A stretch of 64,000 bases of DNA, taken from Aurantiacibacter odishensis. Lineage in GTDB: Bacteria; Pseudomonadota; Alphaproteobacteria; Sphingomonadales; Sphingomonadaceae. Below the pieces are notes generated by a model, which saw nothing but the letters and a program-made list of their open reading frames with translations, made no database searches and was not told the DNA's origin. Made by a program: the position numbers and the translations under genes. Location: positions 394,727 to 458,726 of the forward strand of contig NZ_QYOS01000023.1 in the NCBI RefSeq assembly GCF_003605195.1. Direction: 5' to 3'. Shown piece after piece: positions 1-13,114 of this stretch; the stretch's first letter is position 1, and each line of letters begins with the position of its first letter.

Positions 1-782
1 ATGACCATCGCCGTCATGACGGAGCGGATCAGGATGCGCGTTTTCGCAACGGCGAAGGTGCGCTCCACCGAAACGCCGAAGCGCTCACCCTCGCGCTTTT
101 CCTGGTTGAACCCCTGTACGATCTTCATCGCAGACAGCGTTTCCGTCACCATGCCGCCCACGTCCGCCACCCGGTCCTGGCTCTCGCGGCTGACATTGCG
201 CAGGCGCCTGCCGAACACGGTGATCGGGATAATGACGGTGGGGAGACCCACCAGCAGCCACACGGCCAGTTGCGGGGCCAGCCAGAACAGGTAGCCGGTG
301 GCGAGGATGGCCATGATGATGTTTCGCAGCGCGACCGAAACGGTGGTGCCCACCACCTGCTCGATGATCGCGGTGTCCGACACCATGCGGCTGCTGATTT
401 CCTTGGGGCTGTTTTCCTCGAAGAACGAGGGCGAGAGACGCAGCAGGTTGTCGTAGACCTTGCGCCGGATATCGGCGACCACCCGTTCGCCCAGCCAGCT
501 GACGAAGTAGAACCGCAGCGCCGTTGCCAGCCCCAGAACACTGACGAGGATCAGCAGGTAGCGGAACCAGCGGCCGATCTCGCCATCGCCGGTAAAACCC
601 CGGTCGATGATCAGGCGCAGCGCACTGGGCAGCGCAAGCGAGGTGATCGTGGCCGTCACCAGCAGGGCGAGCGCCGCGAACAGCACCTGCATCGGGTACT
701 TCTTCGCCTCGCGGAAGATCATCGCGAGCGGGCCGAGGCTTTTCGCCTTTTCCGGCGGGTTCGGAACGTCGGGGATTGCCAT
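1..782 (-). CDS. ABC transporter, transmembrane/ATP-binding fusion (N-terminal part only)
   Basis: The gene starts at an ATG at 782 and runs off the left edge, so only about 260 N-terminal residues are visible. These form a type I ABC exporter membrane domain: a hydrophobic first helix near residues 32-55, a second helix near 75-95, the coupling-region pattern RRKVYDNLLRLSPSFFEEN, and further helices. The family pumps lipids, drugs or peptides across the inner membrane using ATP. The nucleotide-binding domain would lie left of the window. It is divergent from the PHB depolymerase at 993 with a 210-base gap. The substrate cannot be told from this part; an MsbA/BmrA-like exporter is the general class. 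Confidence 0.85.
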   Translation of the reverse strand, partial: MAIPDVPNPPEKAKSLGPLAMIFREAKKYPMQVLFAALALLVTATITSLALPSALRLIIDRGFTGDGEIGRWFRYLLILVSVLGLATALRFYFVSWLGERVVADIRRKVYDNLLRLSPSFFEENSPKEISSRMVSDTAIIEQVVGTTVSVALRNIIMAILATGYLFWLAPQLAVWLLVGLPTVIIPITVFGRRLRNVSRESQDRVADVGGMVTETLSAMKIVQGFNQEKREGERFGVSVERTFAVAKTRILIRSVMTAMV

Positions 783-992
783 GTCGGCTGGGGCACTAGC
801 CCAAAGTCCTGCGGCTTTGAAGCACCCTTTGTGCCCTGTCCGGTCACCGCGCCGCCCTTGGGTTGCAAAAAACCACTTTTCTTCCATGCCGCATTGCACA
901 ATGGCGGCAAAGGGACCATGTTCAAAAGGTATCCGCGCGGGACATGCGGCAAACGCAGCCTGCCACCCATTCGTCTGCAGGGGACGCTAGAC

Positions 993-2222
993 TTGCTTTA
1001 TTCCGCTTACGAAATGCAGCGCGCGCTGCTCGGCACGGCCAGCAACTGGGCCAGTGTGGGCGCGCGGCTGCTGGACAACCCGGCCTTGCCGATGGGCTAC
1101 ATGGGCATGGGCCCGGCGATGGCCTCCGCGCTGAAAGTCTTCGCGCACCTGTATGAGGAGCGTGGCAAGCCCGATTTCGACATCCAGCCGGTGGAGAAGG
1201 ATGGCGAGACCCATTACGTCAGCGAGAGCGTGGTGATGGAAAAGCCGTTCGGCAACCTGCGGCGCTTCACCCGAGACGGCCTGCCGGAAGATGCGCCCAA
1301 GCTGCTGATCGTCGCCCCGATGAGCGGGCACTACGCCACCCTTCTGCGCGGCACGGTGCAGCGAATGGTGGAAAACCAGCAGGTGTGGATCACCGACTGG
1401 GCCGACGCGCGGCTGGTGCCGGTGTCCGAAGGTCAGTTCGATCTCGACGACTACATCGATTACCTTATCGAATTCCTGCAGTTCCTCGGCCCGGACACCC
1501 ACGTCCTCGCCGTGTGCCAGCCCTCGGTGCCCGCCTTTGCCGCCACGGCGATCATGGCGGAGGCCGAGGACGAATGCCGCCCGGCCTCGCTCACCATGAT
1601 GGGCGGCCCGATCGACACCCGCGCCAGCCCCACCAGCGTGAACGACCTTGCGATGGACAAGCCGCTGAGCTGGTTCGAGAACAACGTTATCGCCACGGTG
1701 CCGCTCAATTACGCGGGCGCCGGTCGCCGCGTCTATCCCGGCTTCCTGCAGCTGGCGGGCTTCCTGTCGATGAACCTCTCCGATCACATGATGAGCCACT
1801 ACGAAATGTTCAAACACATGACCGTGGGCGACCAGGACAGCGCCGACCGGACGAAGGGCTTCTATGACGAATACCTCTCGGTCTGCGACATGACGGCGGA
1901 ATTCTACCTGCAGACGATCGAGCACGTTTTCCAGGAACACTCGCTGCCCAAGGGCGAATTCGTCCACCGCGGCAAGGCGATCAACCCCGATGCGATCCGC
2001 GATACCGCTCTGTTGGCGATCGAGGGCGAGCACGACGACATTTCCGGCATCGGCCAGACCCGCGCCGCGCTGGACCTTGCCCAGCACCTGCCCGCCGCTA
2101 AGAAGAAATACCACATGGCGCCCGACGTGGGGCACTACGGCATCTTCAACGGCAGCAAGTGGCGGGGCCGCATCGCCCCGGTGGTGGAAGAATGGATGCG
2201 GAAGAATCCGTCGGTCTCATGA
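993..2222 (+). CDS. phaZ: Intracellular polyhydroxybutyrate depolymerase (PhaZ-type)
   Basis: Predicted 409-residue alpha/beta hydrolase that breaks down stored poly-3-hydroxybutyrate granules in the cytoplasm. The protein opens LYSAYEMQRALL, the usual start of the PhaZ1 family. The nucleophile region is CQPSVP with Cys175 in place of the serine of ordinary lipases, as known for PhaZ1 of Cupriavidus; the C-terminal GHYGIFNG supplies the probable catalytic His (about 381) and EGEHDD an acidic residue. The best start is a TTG at 993 preceded by AGGGGA about nine bases upstream; the reading frame is open far upstream, but that part has no family resemblance. A perfect hairpin follows the stop. 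A TGCA-rich near-palindrome lies at 890-903 in the upstream region. Confidence 0.88.
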   Translation: MLYSAYEMQRALLGTASNWASVGARLLDNPALPMGYMGMGPAMASALKVFAHLYEERGKPDFDIQPVEKDGETHYVSESVVMEKPFGNLRRFTRDGLPEDAPKLLIVAPMSGHYATLLRGTVQRMVENQQVWITDWADARLVPVSEGQFDLDDYIDYLIEFLQFLGPDTHVLAVCQPSVPAFAATAIMAEAEDECRPASLTMMGGPIDTRASPTSVNDLAMDKPLSWFENNVIATVPLNYAGAGRRVYPGFLQLAGFLSMNLSDHMMSHYEMFKHMTVGDQDSADRTKGFYDEYLSVCDMTAEFYLQTIEHVFQEHSLPKGEFVHRGKAINPDAIRDTALLAIEGEHDDISGIGQTRAALDLAQHLPAAKKKYHMAPDVGHYGIFNGSKWRGRIAPVVEEWMRKNPSVS

Positions 2223-2240
2223 ACCTGCCTCCGCAGGTTC
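2221..2240. repeat. Perfect inverted repeat after phaZ
   Basis: GAACCTGC and GCAGGTTC flank a four-base loop and begin inside the phaZ stop codon. A second GC-rich dyad (around 2272-2300) follows. There is no T-run, so a simple terminator is not certain; the element could equally be a dispersed intergenic palindrome. Confidence 0.45.
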
Positions 2241-2357
2241 GTCCTCGCTAGACGCGCTCCGCTTCGCTACGCGCCCGCTGCGGGCGGGCGTTCGCCCTTG
2301 CGACCTGCTGAGCACAGGCCGCGCCTAACCATAGCGAGTTTCCGGCATAAGAAATTT

Positions 2358-3464
2358 TCAGGCCGAGGCGGTTTTCCTCGTGCCTGGCTGGCGTGCGCTC
2401 AGCCACTTTTGCGCGGGTTTCTCCAGCCAGCGGTATAGCCCGCCCGAGAGCGCCGGCAGGACAATCAGGTAAGCGGCAAACGCCGCCTGGCCGATCTGAC
2501 GGCTCTCGTCCACCGCCACCAGCTTCAGCGCGATCAGCAGCGGGAAATGGACGAGGTAGGTCGCGTAACTTGTGTCCCCCAGCCATACCAGCGGGCGCGC
2601 CGAGAACAGGCGCGACACGGGGCCTTCGTCCAGCGCCAGCGCCAACAGCAGCGCAGCGAACGCCAGCGGCACCAGCAGCGTCTCCATCCCATCGAGCAAC
2701 CATAGCGCGGCGAGGCACAGCGCGCACACCGCGGCGCACACCAGTCCCGTCGCGCCACGCCCCCGCCATGCCGCCCACAGGTTCGCGAGCATCATGCCGA
2801 TGCCGAACTCGATGATGCAACGCACCAGCCCCAGCCTGGTGATCTGCTCGCCCAGCGTCTGTGCGCCTGCCAGCGTGAACACGCCGTGCAGCGCAAGCGC
2901 GGCCACGATCACACCCGCCACCAGCGCCCAGGGCCGCATCGCTTCCCAGCGCAAGGCCGCCACGGCCAGCGGGAATATCAGGTAGGCGCCCACCTCCGTA
3001 CTGATCGACCAGGCCGGGTGGTTCCACGTCAGGTCCGGCGTCAGCCCCCAGTTCTGCACCAGCAACACGTGCAGAGGCAGCTCTGCCAGCGGGTAGTTCG
3101 CCATATCGCGCCCGGTCGCCAGCAGCACCAGCGCGAAGGCGACCATTGCGCCCAGCACGGCGGCGTGGAGCGGCCAGATACGGGCAAATCGCCGCCACCA
3201 GAAGGCAGGCGCGCCCGCGGCGCCCTCGCGCCGCAGCCGCCCACCATAATTGAGCCACATGACGATGCCCGAGAGCATGAAGAACAGATCGACAGCCAGG
3301 TAGCCCTTGGCGGCGACCGCGATTCCCGCCTCGGGCATCCAGTCCGTCAGAGACAGGCGTGCGTGGTAGAAAACCACCCACCATGCCGCGATCCCGCGCA
3401 GCCCCGTCAGCGCGGCGAGGTGCGGTATGCCCGACCTCTGCGGCGGGATCGGCGGAGCGATCAC
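2358..3464 (-). CDS. Acyltransferase family 3 membrane protein
   Basis: A 368-residue integral membrane O-acyltransferase (AT3/OafA type), expected to transfer acetyl or a similar acyl group to an envelope glycan. The N-terminal pattern LTGLRGIAAWWVVFYHAR carries the Arg and His typical of the family's first helix, and about ten hydrophobic segments follow. I choose the GTG at 3464 because its GTGA overlaps the stop of the upstream ligase gene (TGA at 3463-3461), implying translational coupling; the frame is open further upstream but only inside the ligase gene. The tie to the O-glycosylation ligase suggests it decorates the same exported glycan. Confidence 0.85.
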   Translation of the reverse strand: MIAPPIPPQRSGIPHLAALTGLRGIAAWWVVFYHARLSLTDWMPEAGIAVAAKGYLAVDLFFMLSGIVMWLNYGGRLRREGAAGAPAFWWRRFARIWPLHAAVLGAMVAFALVLLATGRDMANYPLAELPLHVLLVQNWGLTPDLTWNHPAWSISTEVGAYLIFPLAVAALRWEAMRPWALVAGVIVAALALHGVFTLAGAQTLGEQITRLGLVRCIIEFGIGMMLANLWAAWRGRGATGLVCAAVCALCLAALWLLDGMETLLVPLAFAALLLALALDEGPVSRLFSARPLVWLGDTSYATYLVHFPLLIALKLVAVDESRQIGQAAFAAYLIVLPALSGGLYRWLEKPAQKWLSARQPGTRKTASA

Positions 3465-4828
3465 GCGGGCGCTCCGTCCGGGGTTTCCTCCCGCAGCCAC
3501 GGGCGCACCGGCTTGGCATCGCCTTCCCACTCGCGCTTCATCAGGCTGTAGAAGGCAATCTGCAGCCCCAGCAGCATGAACATGAAGGGCTGGTAGCCGA
3601 TGCCGACGAAAGCCGCGCCGACAAGGTAGACCACTTGTCCGTTCTGCAGCGCCGTCGCCAGTGAATACCAGCGCCTGCCGTCATCGTCCGCGGCATCGCG
3701 GTATCGGCGGCGGATGCGCTGCATATGCCACAGGCCAAGGGCGTGGAGCGCCAGCCAGATGGCGAATCCGGGATAGCCCTGTTCGCCCAGCACCTCGAAG
3801 TATGCGGAATGGAACGCGCGCCCCTCGTCCGTCACTTCGGCGTAAACCACGGTCTCGGTATTCCCCAGCTCCACGGTCTGGCGGGTCCTGTAGCTGAAGC
3901 TGTTGCCCAGGAAGGAATCGAAACCGCCGCCCAGCGGGTTCTCCTTCACGTAATCCAGCGTCCAACCCCACACCGCTACGCGGGTAGAGGCGCTCTCGTC
4001 CGCCCTGTATTCGGTGATGGTGGACATGCGCTCTGTATAGCTGGCGGGCAGGAACGGCAGCGCGACGAGCATGGCGAGGCCCGCCAGCCCGGCGTAGACG
4101 AAGCGGTACTTCACCGTGCGCAGCACCAGTACGCCCAGCACGGCGATGCAGATGAGGCCCGTACGCGTCTGCGTGCCGATAGGCACCAGCAGCGCGGCAA
4201 ACACCAGCGCGGCGGCGAACAGCATGGCGGGCTTTCGCTCGGGAATGATCGTGCCGTGGCGCGCCACCCAGATTATCAACGGAATCATGGCGATAGCGAC
4301 GGTCGAGAGAGTGGAGCCCTCGTAGAGTCCGGCATTGTCCTGCACCAGCGAGACGAGCGTGCCGTAGCCGCCGCCCGAGAGCACCGTCTTGATGCCCGCC
4401 GATATGATGATGCTGGCGGCCGAGAGCACCATGATCAGCGCAGCGGCCTCCAGCCTCAGCTTGGTGCGCAAGGTGAGCGGCAGGAATGCGGCGAAGACGA
4501 GGCTCTTCCAGACCCAGTCCCACTTCACCAGCGCCGATGCGGGGAAGTCCGCCATCAGCGTCGTCACCCCGCACCAGGCCAGCAGCGCAAGGATCAGTCC
4601 CTGTCGAAGGGTGAACCGGCTGCCCTGCTTGTTGTCGAGCAGGATATACCCGGCAAACGCCGCTACAAAACACAGGAGCGACAGCGAGATGCTGGTGATG
4701 ATGCCGTAGCCCACCTTCTGCGGGGCAACGATATCGACGTAAATATACAAAAGCACCCACAGGAACGGGCGCCGCACCCCCATCGCCACGATCGCGGCGA
4801 TGAAGGCAAGGAGGACGAGATCACGCAT
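3461..4828 (-). CDS. Putative O-glycosylation ligase, exosortase A-associated
   Basis: A 455-residue polytopic membrane protein of the Wzy/WaaL-like group that accompanies exosortase A (PEP-CTERM) systems. The opening MRDLVLLAFIAAIVAMGVRR, the periplasmic loop with the R-A-V-W-G-W pattern and ENPLGGGFDSF are family hallmarks; about ten to eleven hydrophobic helices can be traced. The family is thought to attach glycans to exported proteins or extend them. It overlaps a 51-residue gene upstream by eight bases and the acyltransferase downstream by four, so the three form one operon. The exosortase and PEP-CTERM target genes are not in this window. Confidence 0.85.
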   Translation of the reverse strand: MRDLVLLAFIAAIVAMGVRRPFLWVLLYIYVDIVAPQKVGYGIITSISLSLLCFVAAFAGYILLDNKQGSRFTLRQGLILALLAWCGVTTLMADFPASALVKWDWVWKSLVFAAFLPLTLRTKLRLEAAALIMVLSAASIIISAGIKTVLSGGGYGTLVSLVQDNAGLYEGSTLSTVAIAMIPLIIWVARHGTIIPERKPAMLFAAALVFAALLVPIGTQTRTGLICIAVLGVLVLRTVKYRFVYAGLAGLAMLVALPFLPASYTERMSTITEYRADESASTRVAVWGWTLDYVKENPLGGGFDSFLGNSFSYRTRQTVELGNTETVVYAEVTDEGRAFHSAYFEVLGEQGYPGFAIWLALHALGLWHMQRIRRRYRDAADDDGRRWYSLATALQNGQVVYLVGAAFVGIGYQPFMFMLLGLQIAFYSLMKREWEGDAKPVRPWLREETPDGAPA

Positions 4829-4976
4829 CGGCGCTGTCGTCCTGCTGCCTCAGCCACGGCCTCGACTCCTTGCCCGACAAACCGCTCTCGCTGTCGAGAT
4901 CATCCCGAAACAGCAGGCGCCAGCACGCGAACAGGATCAGCCCGTGCGTAAGCGCGATGGAAAAATAGTCGATCAC
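4821..4976 (-). CDS. Small membrane protein upstream of the O-glycosylation ligase
   Basis: A 51-codon frame starts at GTG (4976) and ends eight bases inside the ligase gene. The product has one hydrophobic segment (roughly residues 2-23, IDYFSIALTHGLILFACWRL) and a charged, acidic C-terminal tail. I do not recognise a family. The overlap with the next gene, the membrane helix and the position as first gene of the operon support it being real. The ribosome site is weak (GCAGGGA about a dozen bases upstream). It may be an assembly partner of the ligase. Confidence 0.55.
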   Translation of the reverse strand: MIDYFSIALTHGLILFACWRLLFRDDLDSESGLSGKESRPWLRQQDDSADA

Positions 4977-5064
4977 CGGTCGAAGGGTCCCTGCGGTTCA
5001 GCCTCCGCGTTTAGGGCCAAGCTATTGACGCGCCGTTAAGTGTGTTCTGGCAGGGAGAGCGGCG

Positions 5065-6294
5065 ATGACACGGATCCTGCACGTTCTCGACCATTCGCTG
5101 CCGATGCACAGCGGCTATACCTTCCGCACGCGCGCCATCCTGCGCGCGCAGCAAGGCTTGGGGCTGGAGGTGCGCGGAATCACCGGGCAGCGGCATGTCC
5201 ACGCCGGTCCGCCGGTGGAGCAGGTCGATGGTCTCACGTTCCACCGCACGTCCGGCAAGCCTGCCGGCCCCGTCGGCATCAGGGAATGGCGCGAGATCGA
5301 TGCGTTGGCCAGGTCCATCGTGGCGTTGGCCGACGAATGGCGGCCCGACATTCTGCACGCCCACTCGCCTGCGCTGAACGGCCTTGCCGCGATCAGGGCC
5401 GGGCGCAAGCTGGGCATCCCGGTGGTCTACGAAATCCGCGCTTTCTGGGAAGATGCCGCCGTCGGCAACCTGACAGGGCGCGAAGGTTCGCTGAAATACC
5501 GCCTTACGCGCGAACTGGAAAACTCCGCCGTGCGCGGGGCAGACGCCGTGATGACCATTTGCAAGGGACTGAAGGCGGACCTCGTCGCGCGCGGATTCCC
5601 GGCCGAGAAGATCGGCATAATGCCCAACGGCGTGGATCTGACGACCTTCGGCGAACCTGCCGAGCGCGACAATGCGCTCGCGGCTCGGCTCGGTATCGGG
5701 GAAGGCCCCGTCATCGGCTTCATCGGCAGCTTCTACAATTACGAGGGGCTGGACGATCTCATCGCCGCCATGCCCATGCTGATCGAACGGCATCCGGGCG
5801 CGCACCTGCTGCTGGTGGGTGGGGGACCGATGGACGAAGCCCTGCGCGCGCAGGCAGCGGCCTCACCGGTTGCCGATCGCATCCACTTCACAGGCCGCGT
5901 GCCGCACGCCGAGGTGGAACGGTATTACGCCCTTACCGACATCATGGCCTACCCGCGCAAGAAGAGCCGCCTCACCGATCTCGTCACGCCATTGAAGCCG
6001 CTGGAAGCGAACGCGCAGATGCAACTGGTCGCCGCCAGCGACGTGGGCGGCCACCGCGAACTGATCCGCGACGGTGAGACAGGCGTGCTGTTCGCACCCG
6101 ACGATCCCGCCGCCTGCGCCGCTGCGCTGGCCGACCTGGTGGACAGGCGCGGCGAGTGGCCCGACATCCGCCAGGCCGCTCGTGAACATGTCCGTAATCG
6201 GCATGACTGGGCTACCAATGCACAGCGTTATCGGGTCGTTTACCTTGGCCTGTTAGGCGCGATCCACGACGGCCGTATCCCCCACGTTGCCTGA
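5065..6294 (+). CDS. Exosortase A-associated glycosyltransferase (GT4)
   Basis: A 409-residue cytoplasmic glycosyltransferase with two Rossmann halves. The opening ILHVLDHSLPMHSGYTFRTRAI is typical of the PEP-CTERM/exosortase-A-associated family. The C-terminal half has GFIGSFYNYEGLDDL, the nucleotide-sugar region TGRVPHAEVERYYALTD and the acidic-pair region PLEANAQ...GGHRELIRDGETG of retaining GT4 enzymes. It is divergent from the ligase operon with an 88-base gap, and probably builds the glycan used by that ligase. GGGAGAG upstream serves as ribosome site. The exact sugar is unknown. Confidence 0.85.
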   Translation: MTRILHVLDHSLPMHSGYTFRTRAILRAQQGLGLEVRGITGQRHVHAGPPVEQVDGLTFHRTSGKPAGPVGIREWREIDALARSIVALADEWRPDILHAHSPALNGLAAIRAGRKLGIPVVYEIRAFWEDAAVGNLTGREGSLKYRLTRELENSAVRGADAVMTICKGLKADLVARGFPAEKIGIMPNGVDLTTFGEPAERDNALAARLGIGEGPVIGFIGSFYNYEGLDDLIAAMPMLIERHPGAHLLLVGGGPMDEALRAQAAASPVADRIHFTGRVPHAEVERYYALTDIMAYPRKKSRLTDLVTPLKPLEANAQMQLVAASDVGGHRELIRDGETGVLFAPDDPAACAAALADLVDRRGEWPDIRQAAREHVRNRHDWATNAQRYRVVYLGLLGAIHDGRIPHVA

Positions 6295-6341
6295 TCTGTG
6301 CGGCAGCGGGTTGTAAACCGGCGAAGAAACAGGATTGGCAC

Positions 6342-8198
6342 GTGGCGAGCAGCCCCATGCACATGGATAAAACGGTGAATGCTGCCCGCAAGGCAGGCAA
6401 GCCACCGATTACCGCCAGCCCCGCGTTCCCGTGGATCGTGGCGTTGTGGTTCGCCGCCCTGCTCGGAATCGGCTGTCTGATACTTCCCTCGTCCGTTTTG
6501 GAAAGCATCGTGATTGCCACGGGCGTTTCCGCCGTGTTGCCGACGGCGGCACCGCCGCTGGGTTTCACAGCCAAGGCACTGTTGGCGCTCGCTGGCATGC
6601 TGGCGGGCGGTTCGCTGGGCCTGTTCCTCGCGCGCCGTATCGCGGCACCTAAGGGTAAGCGGACCGGGGCCGAGAAGATCCGCAAGCCGTTGATCGGTGC
6701 AAGGAGTTCTAACGACGGCGAGGACGACGAGCACGACGACCTGCCCGATCCCAAGAGCGCCAGCCGCCGCCGTGCGCTGGCGATCGAGGAAGAAGACGGC
6801 TCAAGCGATTTCCTGGACATAGCTCCCCTTCCGGGCGTCGATTATCAGGTGCGAGGCCCCATTCTGGCCGTGCGTCATAGTGAACGGGAGACCGCACCTG
6901 CCGACATTGCAGGGGAAGAGGAGCCTTTCGAACTGGAAGAGCTAGCCGCCCTGCCGGATGACGTTTCCGAAGACGAGCGCCAGGACTTCGTCCCGGAAAC
7001 GCAGGCCAGCGACCCCGTGATTGCAGTCGGATACTCCGAACCCGCAGAGGCCCTGCCGTTCTCGCCGCCCTCCATTGCGCATGTGCACGACGACCAGAAC
7101 ACAGGACAGGGCGAGCGCGAAAAAGCCGCCGCGCCGGCATCCGGCCCGGAAGCCGAAGCCGAAGCCGAAGCCGAAGCCGAAGCCGATATTGCGCCTGAGA
7201 GCGAGGACACCGTGTCAGAAGAACAGATTTTCCAGACAGCCCATACACCCTGTTTCGACACGGATGATGCTGCGGCCTTTGCCGATCCAGAGCCGGACGT
7301 GGTGATGGAAGGAGAGGCCGTCTCCGAGAACGAAGAGGAGTGCGAAGGCCTGGTGCAGTTGGTACAGCGGCTCGGCTCCACGCTCGAAAAGCATCGTGAA
7401 TGGGCGGCGGCGAATGCCGCGCGCGTGGCCGCTGAGGCTCGTGCAGCAGAAGCGAACGCCGGTGAACCGATCAACGGCGCGGCAGAGGCCCCGTTCGCCG
7501 ACGCACCGGTCATCGAGGCTCCGATCCCCGACGAATTCGATCCCGCAAAGGCAGAGGACGTGTCGCAGGCCATGGCTGCCTATTTCGGCGCTGCCGCTGC
7601 TTCGGCACGCGCCGAAGCGCAGGTCTCTGAAGAGCAGGAGCCTGCCAGGGGGAGCGAGCGGGGCGAGAGCGAACTGGCGCGCTCGCGATACGAAGCCTTC
7701 CGCGGCACGATGGCCGCTTTCGATGTGGACGAGGACGACGCAGACGAGGACCTTTCCGAACTCGCCGCGTCCTTCACCCTGCCGATACTGAAAGAGGAAC
7801 GATCCGCGTCAATGCCGCGTCCGGCTTTCGATCAGGCGCCGCCATCTGTCCACGCACACGAGGCGACAGCGACTGCCGATACCGAGGAGGAGGACGAACC
7901 TTTCGAAGGATCGGTGGCCATCTCGCCCAATCCCTTCAAGCGCAATGCGGACGAATTCGTGCGGGTGGAAGAACCCGAGCCCGAGGATGGCGAGGCTCAG
8001 CCTGCCGTGCTGTTCCCCAACCAGCAGGCACGCAAACCCGCCGCGGTCGACTCTCCGGCCCTGTCGCGCGCCTTCGATCCTCCCGCAGGCCAGGATGCCA
8101 ACATCTCGCCGCGTTCGCACCATCCGCGCCCCTCGAATGACGATAACGAACGGGCCTTGCGCGAGGCGCTGATGAACCTGCAACGCATGAACAATTAA
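6342..8198 (+). CDS. Acidic membrane-anchored protein of unknown function
   Basis: A 618-residue protein with two hydrophobic helices near the N-terminus (about residues 28-50 and 78-98) followed by a long, low-complexity, strongly acidic tail rich in Glu, Ala and Asp. The tail contains a run of six Glu-Ala pairs (7149-7184) and few predicted structured blocks; a short conserved-looking end, NERALREALMNLQRMNN, closes it. I do not recognise a family. The GTG at 6342 gives the longest form, but ATGs at 6357 and 6363 are equally possible. It stands alone between the glycosyltransferase and gltB. A scaffold or cell-pole role would be pure guesswork. Confidence 0.65.
   Translation: MASSPMHMDKTVNAARKAGKPPITASPAFPWIVALWFAALLGIGCLILPSSVLESIVIATGVSAVLPTAAPPLGFTAKALLALAGMLAGGSLGLFLARRIAAPKGKRTGAEKIRKPLIGARSSNDGEDDEHDDLPDPKSASRRRALAIEEEDGSSDFLDIAPLPGVDYQVRGPILAVRHSERETAPADIAGEEEPFELEELAALPDDVSEDERQDFVPETQASDPVIAVGYSEPAEALPFSPPSIAHVHDDQNTGQGEREKAAAPASGPEAEAEAEAEAEADIAPESEDTVSEEQIFQTAHTPCFDTDDAAAFADPEPDVVMEGEAVSENEEECEGLVQLVQRLGSTLEKHREWAAANAARVAAEARAAEANAGEPINGAAEAPFADAPVIEAPIPDEFDPAKAEDVSQAMAAYFGAAAASARAEAQVSEEQEPARGSERGESELARSRYEAFRGTMAAFDVDEDDADEDLSELAASFTLPILKEERSASMPRPAFDQAPPSVHAHEATATADTEEEDEPFEGSVAISPNPFKRNADEFVRVEEPEPEDGEAQPAVLFPNQQARKPAAVDSPALSRAFDPPAGQDANISPRSHHPRPSNDDNERALREALMNLQRMNN
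7149..7184 (+). repeat. Six tandem GAAGCC hexamers
   Basis: Six exact copies of GAAGCC encode an (EA)6 run inside the acidic tail of the preceding membrane protein. Copy-number change by slippage would keep the reading frame. Confidence 0.95.
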
Positions 8199-8275
8199 GT
8201 AGCGGACCAGAGTCGACCGACAGCCGAGGCAACGAACCGCCTGCCAAGCTGGAATTTGCCACTGCAAAGCTATTT

Positions 8276-8284
8276 TGCGGTGCA
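8276..8284. promoter_or_regulatory. TGCGGTGCA dyad upstream of gltB
   Basis: TGCGGTGCACCA fits the TGC-RNY-GCA pattern reported for PhaR-type regulators in rhizobia. It lies about 160 bases before gltB in a 245-base gap that also holds the dyad ACCAGT-gta-ACTGGT (8373-8387). The short degenerate pattern is expected several times by chance in a window this size, so this is only a candidate. Confidence 0.2.
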
Positions 8285-8443
8285 CCAAACCTTGCAAAAA
8301 TTGCTTCCTGTCGCCATGAGGGCGCTTCGCGAAATTTTCGTGCCTTGCCGGGCTGTTGATTCGCGTTTCGTTACCAGTGTAACTGGTTTCGAAGCGTGCT
8401 AATCCTCCGCCCGGAATATGCACGCGAAACAGGAAGTTGAAGA

Positions 8444-13102
<4,659 letters not shown>

Positions 13103-13114
13103 GGATAAAAGATC

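Noticed and set aside
270..992. Upstream extension of the phaZ frame to 270
   Set aside because: The first 241 residues lie antisense to the ABC transporter gene and have no depolymerase features; the family start matches TTG 993.
3725..4951. A 408-codon plus-strand frame opposite the O-glycosylation ligase
   Set aside because: Its Arg/His/Gln-rich translation without motifs is typical of a shadow; the minus-strand gene is clear.
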